Shown piece by piece: positions 3,548 to 7,039 of a stretch of 7,039 bases of DNA; position 1 is the first letter of the stretch, and every line of letters starts with the position of its first letter. The stretch spans positions 1 to 7,039 of the forward strand of contig PUNR01000252.1 of the NCBI GenBank assembly GCA_003551805.1, given 5' to 3'. Below the pieces are notes generated by a model, which did not search any database, was not told the DNA's origin, and saw nothing but the letters and a program-made list of their open reading frames with translations. The translations under genes and the position numbers were made by a program. The DNA is from Loktanella sp. Lineage in GTDB: Bacteria; Pseudomonadota; Alphaproteobacteria; Rhodobacterales; Rhodobacteraceae.

Positions 3548-6075
3548 CCGATATCACCAGTTTCGACGCCGCCGAAGATCGCGCCACGACAAACAGCATC
3601 CCGCGCAACCCGCCACAACGCGCGCTGCATCTGCATCGCGAATTGGGCCGCGTTTGGGCCAACGACAAGGGGTTCTGGGGCCAGATCACCGCCGTCAGCC
3701 ACACCACGCTGGGCCTGCGGTTTATGGCGACAGCTTTTGTATTCTTCGCAATCGGTGGCATCCTGTCGATGCTGATCCGGGCGCAACTGGCGACCCATCA
3801 GGGCGCATTCCTCGACACCGAGATCTATAACCAGATATTCACGATGCATGGCAGCATCATGATGTTCCTCTTCGCCATTCCCATGCTTGAAGGGCTGGCG
3901 ATCTGGCTTTTGCCCAAGATGCTGGGCACCCGCGACATGGCCTTTCCGCGGCTGACATCGCTAGGCTATTGGTGCTATCTGTTCGGCGGGCTGATCATGC
4001 TAACGGCATTGCTGTTCGGTGTCGCACCACGCGACGGGTGGTTTATGTATACGCCACTGGCCAGTGCCGTTCACAGCCCCGGCATCAACGCCGATGTCTG
4101 GCTGCTGGGTGTGACCTTTGTCGAAATCTCGGCGATTGCGGCGGCGGTGGAGATTACGGTGACAATCCTGCGCCAGCGCGCGCCGGGTATGAAGCTGACG
4201 GAAATGCCGCTGTTTGCATGGTATATGCTTGGCACCAGCGCGATGATGCTGGTCGGCTTTCCGCCATTGATTGCAGGGTCGGTGCTGCTGGAACTGGAAC
4301 GTGCCTTTGGCTGGCCGTTCTTTGACCCGACACGCGGCGGTGATCCGCTGTTGTGGCAGCACCTGTTCTGGCTGTTTGGCCATCCCGAGGTCTATATCAT
4401 CTTTCTGCCTGCCGCCGGGGTGATGTCGATGATTATTCCGGTGATGTGCCGGACGAAAATCCTTGGCTATGGTGCGATTGTCGCAGCGGTGCTGGGGCTG
4501 GTGTTCCTGTCCTTCGGGCTTTGGGTGCATCACATGTTCACCGTCGGGATCCCGCATATGGCGCTGGCGTTCTTCTCTGCCGCTTCCGTGCTTGTGGCGG
4601 TGCCGACAGCGGTGCAGGTTTTTGCGTGGATCGGCACGATGTGGAAAGGTCAGCCACAGTTGCACCTGCCGATGTATCACATTTTGGGCTTTTTCCTGAC
4701 TTTCGTGATGGGCGGGCTGACAGGCGTGATGCTGGCGATCGTGCCGTTCAACTGGCAAGCGCATGACACCGCCTTTGTCACCGCACACCTGCATTATGTG
4801 CTGATCGGCGGCTTTGTCTTCCCCATGATGGCGGCTGTGACCTATTGGATGCCACTGATCACCGGCAGACGCAGGATCAAAGGGTTAGGCGAGACAGCGT
4901 TCTGGGTCATCGTGGTCGGCTTTCACGGGACGTTCTTTATCATGCACCTGACCGGCCTTATGGGAATGCCGCGCCGGATTGATATTTACCCTGACAACCC
5001 CGAATGGGTGTGGCTGAACCTGACCAGTTCGATCTTCAGCTTTGTGCTGACGATCGGCTTTGCAATGTTTGCGCTGGATCTGCTGTTGCAGATTTTCCTT
5101 GGCAAACGCGAAAGCCGCGATCCTTGGGAGGCGCCGACACTGGACTGGGCGATGCCGTTGCCGTCACCAAACTATAACTACGCCTCGCTTCCGACGCTGC
5201 GCGACCTGGACAAGCCAGCACGAGATGTGATCTTGCCACTTGCGCGCGGTGAAGGAGCCCTTCCCGGTGCCCCCCGTGGAAGGCGCGAGTTTCTTGTCAC
5301 CCGCGCCATAAATGCAGAACCCGACCACGTCGCCATCCTGCCGGGCAACACCGCGCTACCGCTGGTCCTGTCGGCCTCTATCGGGGTGTTCGTGCTGCTG
5401 ATGCTGGCAAGCCTGTATCTGCTGGCCGCTTTTGCCCTGCTGCCCGTTGCCGCGCTGATCTGGGTCTGGGTGCGGGCCATGGCACCGTCAGGTGATCTAC
5501 GTCCCATCGAAATTGCACCGGGCACGTCGCTGCCTGTGCATCACCACGCCCGCCAAAGCCTTGCACAAAGCGGGCTTAACGCGCTGTTGGTTGCAGATGG
5601 CACATTGTTCGCGTCATTGATCTTTGGGTTGGCGTTCTTGTCGGTGGTCACACAAGGGCCCGCAGCACCGCCCGCAGGGGCACACACGATGGCGTCGCTG
5701 GTGGCGCTTGGGGTGATCGGTGTCGTGATGATGATTGCCGCATGGATCGCCACAGGTGTCGGACGCGGGACGGCGCAATTGGGTGTCGTTCTGAACATCG
5801 TCGCGCTTGTCGTGCTGACGTGGCTGGCGCTGACCCAGATGGACGACCCTACCGTCCACGCCCGCGACGCCCTGCGCGCAGCGGTGGCGGGTTATGTCGC
5901 GCTGCATGTCATCGTGGCCGCAGGCATGGCTGCATTCGTCGCGGACCAGTATCGCAGGGGCGAGATTACTGCCCAAATCCATGGCGGATATCCGGGATGG
6001 CGCAAATGGCAAAGCTTCACCACCGCCACTACCTTGATTGCAATCGCAATCCTGCTGGCACAGGTGTTTGCATGA
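3544..6075 (+). CDS. ctaD: Cytochrome c oxidase subunit I fused to subunit III
   Basis: An 843-residue catalytic subunit that reduces O2 to water at a heme a3-CuB centre in the inner membrane. The subunit I part (about 45-530, 12 helices) has the low-spin heme ligand H102, CuB ligands H280, H329 and H330, the cross-link Tyr 284 in HPEVY, gating Glu 282, Mg-site H407/D408, heme a3 ligand H415, heme a ligand H417 and propionate Arg pair R477/R478. The D-pathway entry Asp is D131 (DMAFPR). The Asn residues that follow it in canonical enzymes are Thr/Ser, and the K-channel Lys position is Q358 (PTAVQVF). A conserved post-helix motif (DPW 526-528, then LDWAMPLPSPNY) leads to a subunit III-like part (about 600-843) with seven hydrophobic segments. 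Asp 685 aligns with the lipid-binding Glu of subunit III. Separate subunit III genes are usual; this fused form is a known variant. ATGA overlaps flank both ends. Confidence 0.96.
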   Translation: MTDITSFDAAEDRATTNSIPRNPPQRALHLHRELGRVWANDKGFWGQITAVSHTTLGLRFMATAFVFFAIGGILSMLIRAQLATHQGAFLDTEIYNQIFTMHGSIMMFLFAIPMLEGLAIWLLPKMLGTRDMAFPRLTSLGYWCYLFGGLIMLTALLFGVAPRDGWFMYTPLASAVHSPGINADVWLLGVTFVEISAIAAAVEITVTILRQRAPGMKLTEMPLFAWYMLGTSAMMLVGFPPLIAGSVLLELERAFGWPFFDPTRGGDPLLWQHLFWLFGHPEVYIIFLPAAGVMSMIIPVMCRTKILGYGAIVAAVLGLVFLSFGLWVHHMFTVGIPHMALAFFSAASVLVAVPTAVQVFAWIGTMWKGQPQLHLPMYHILGFFLTFVMGGLTGVMLAIVPFNWQAHDTAFVTAHLHYVLIGGFVFPMMAAVTYWMPLITGRRRIKGLGETAFWVIVVGFHGTFFIMHLTGLMGMPRRIDIYPDNPEWVWLNLTSSIFSFVLTIGFAMFALDLLLQIFLGKRESRDPWEAPTLDWAMPLPSPNYNYASLPTLRDLDKPARDVILPLARGEGALPGAPRGRREFLVTRAINAEPDHVAILPGNTALPLVLSASIGVFVLLMLASLYLLAAFALLPVAALIWVWVRAMAPSGDLRPIEIAPGTSLPVHHHARQSLAQSGLNALLVADGTLFASLIFGLAFLSVVTQGPAAPPAGAHTMASLVALGVIGVVMMIAAWIATGVGRGTAQLGVVLNIVALVVLTWLALTQMDDPTVHARDALRAAVAGYVALHVIVAAGMAAFVADQYRRGEITAQIHGGYPGWRKWQSFTTATTLIAIAILLAQVFA

Positions 6076-6371
6076 GATGGCTGTTCCTGACACTGGCCGG
6101 TCCAACGCTTTGGGCGGTGATGTTTTCGATTGTGTATGCCCTGCACGGGGTTGTCTGTGCAGGTGTGGCAGGACCGGAAGGGCTGGGACTTGGCGCACGC
6201 TGGATGCTGATCGTCGTCTGGGTCTTAGGTCTTGCGGCATTTGTGCCGTTGTACCGCGCCTTGCCGCACGGCGGCGAGCTAACACATTACTTGCCACGAC
6301 TGGGCGTCTGGATTGGTCTGGCTGCGACCGCCTTTACCCTGTTTCCCGTTGTTTTCGTGACAAGCTGCTAA
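6072..6371 (+). CDS. Small three-helix membrane protein of the oxidase operon (99 aa)
   Basis: A 99-residue inner membrane protein with three hydrophobic helices (about 5-27, 45-62 and 76-97). The first helix has a GP-x-x-W (10-14) and a spaced H25 and C29 (LHGVVC), and the protein ends in Cys. Small proteins with this G-P-W, Y-x-x-H-G-x-x-C pattern and a terminal Cys are, as far as I recall, regular companions of I+III-fused oxidases, but I know of no assigned function. His and Cys in a membrane helix would suit heme or copper handling (inference). The start at 6072 is chosen because its ATG overlaps the ctaD stop (ATGA, 6072-6075) and gives a clean hydrophobic N-terminus. Longer upstream reading of this frame lies inside ctaD and is not credible. 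It is probably an accessory or assembly subunit of the oxidase. Confidence 0.82.
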   Translation: MRWLFLTLAGPTLWAVMFSIVYALHGVVCAGVAGPEGLGLGARWMLIVVWVLGLAAFVPLYRALPHGGELTHYLPRLGVWIGLAATAFTLFPVVFVTSC

Positions 6372-6380
6372 GATGCCATG

Positions 6381-6395
6381 AAGGATAATGCCATG
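6381..6395 (+). promoter_or_regulatory. Ribosome binding site fixing the AI-2E gene start
   Basis: AAGGA at 6381-6385 lies seven bases before the ATG at 6393. An in-frame ATG at 6378 would add five residues (MKDNA) but has no comparable Shine-Dalgarno sequence. The 6393 start is therefore preferred. Confidence 0.7.
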
Positions 6396-7039
6396 TCAAT
6401 TTATTGGAAGGTCTTCGCTTGGGCCGGATTGGCGGCTTTGGCGGGGGTGTTGTTGTGGCTCTTGTCCCCGATGCTGCTGCCATTTGTGTTCGCCATGGTG
6501 CTGGCCTATTTCCTCGATCCGATTGTCCGCAAACTGGTATCGCGGGGTATGCCACGTGTCTGGGCGGCACTTTTGGTGGCCTTTGTCAGCTTTGGTACGT
6601 TGATCGCGATTGTCGGTACGCTGGTGCCTTTGGCGGTGTCGCAGGCATCGGAACTGATCGAAACCTTGCCGGGTAGCCTTGAAGAGGCGCAAAGCCAGGT
6701 CGAAGAAGTCCTGCCGGATGAGCTAAGCGAACCTGTTCAGGACGCAGAGATTGAACCCGAAGGCGTGGTTGACTGGCTGCGCGACAGTTTTGCCAGTCAG
6801 GCAGGGATGCTGGCGCAGGGCGTTTCGGGTGTCATTTCCTTCGTGCTGTTCTGGGTGGTGATGCCCGTGGTCACGATTTATCTGCTGATTGATTTTCCGA
6901 AACTGATCAGATCCGTGGATAATCTGTTACCGCGCCCGAGTGCGCCTACCTTGCGCAAGCTGGCGAAGGATATCGACACCACGCTGTCGGGATATATCCG
7001 CGGTCAATCATTGGTTTGCGTTATACTGATGGGCTATTA
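6393..7039 (+). CDS. AI-2E family transporter (PerM-like), 3' end outside the window
   Basis: The frame is open to the window edge, giving 215 residues of a protein that is usually about 350 long. It belongs to the AI-2E transporter family (PF01594), polytopic permeases named for autoinducer-2 export. For most members the substrate is unknown; some act as Na+/H+ antiporters. Visible marks: N-terminal helices at about 7-24 and 28-44 including VFAMVLAYFLDPIV, a helix at 58-80, a soluble segment at 81-140, helices at about 145-167, and the signature SGYIRGQ (199-205) beginning the conserved second half. The soluble segment is notably acidic (about 96-128, many Glu/Asp). It starts 21 bases after the 99-aa gene with no terminator between, so it may be cotranscribed with the oxidase genes. 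It has no obvious functional link to them. Truncation is by the window only. Confidence 0.93.
   Translation, partial: MSIYWKVFAWAGLAALAGVLLWLLSPMLLPFVFAMVLAYFLDPIVRKLVSRGMPRVWAALLVAFVSFGTLIAIVGTLVPLAVSQASELIETLPGSLEEAQSQVEEVLPDELSEPVQDAEIEPEGVVDWLRDSFASQAGMLAQGVSGVISFVLFWVVMPVVTIYLLIDFPKLIRSVDNLLPRPSAPTLRKLAKDIDTTLSGYIRGQSLVCVILMGY

Noticed and set aside
4296..4319. GGAAC and CGTT inside ctaD
   Set aside because: The spacing is 15 nt, outside the 16-17 nt rule, and it is deep in a coding region with no gene starting nearby.

Overview
The window reads as chromosomal DNA from an alphaproteobacterium, most likely a marine-type member of the Rhodobacterales. This is inferred from the moderately high GC, the gene set (a fused cytochrome c oxidase I+III, a Caa3_CtaG-type assembly protein, an AI-2E family permease) and promoter motifs matching the alphaproteobacterial EcfG sigma factor. 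All supported genes are on the + strand. I see no transposase, tRNA, rRNA, CRISPR array or phage gene.

Left part (1-1560), small stress-type genes. A 72-residue charged hypothetical protein ends in a strong intrinsic terminator. It is followed by a secreted, acidic 309-residue protein with two PRC-barrel repeats, which has its own terminator. Next comes a 25-codon open frame (1476-1553) for a single-helix membrane microprotein with a good ribosome binding site. Upstream of both the PRC-barrel gene and the microprotein lies an exact GGAAC-N16-CGTT motif. This is the published consensus for EcfG, the general stress response sigma factor of alphaproteobacteria. The two sites have nearly identical geometry relative to their start codons.

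Junction (1554-1674). There is no gene here, but there are two consecutive hairpins. One is imperfect (1567-1601). The other is a perfect 12-bp stem (1617-1646) whose loop region contains the -35 half of a third GGAAC-N17-CGTT match, just upstream of the oxidase operon.

Right part (1675-7039), a terminal oxidase operon. In order: a ctaG-like assembly protein (7 helices), a CopD/HemJ-like 4-5 helix protein, a lipoprotein cytochrome c oxidase subunit II with a complete CuA site, an 843-residue fusion of subunit I and subunit III, and a 99-residue three-helix protein. All four junctions in this run are ATGA stop/start overlaps, so the five genes look translationally coupled. An AI-2E family permease gene starts 21 nt further on and runs off the window end. 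The oxidase has all heme and copper ligands and a D-pathway aspartate, but has Gln where canonical A-type enzymes have the K-channel lysine. Subunit II carries no cytochrome c domain, so this is an aa3-like cytochrome c oxidase and not a true caa3 enzyme. Working together, the operon would build a proton-pumping or oxygen-scavenging terminal oxidase with its own membrane copper/heme assembly helpers.

The most interesting hypothesis is that the whole strip from the PRC-barrel gene to the oxidase is under, or partly under, general stress response control.
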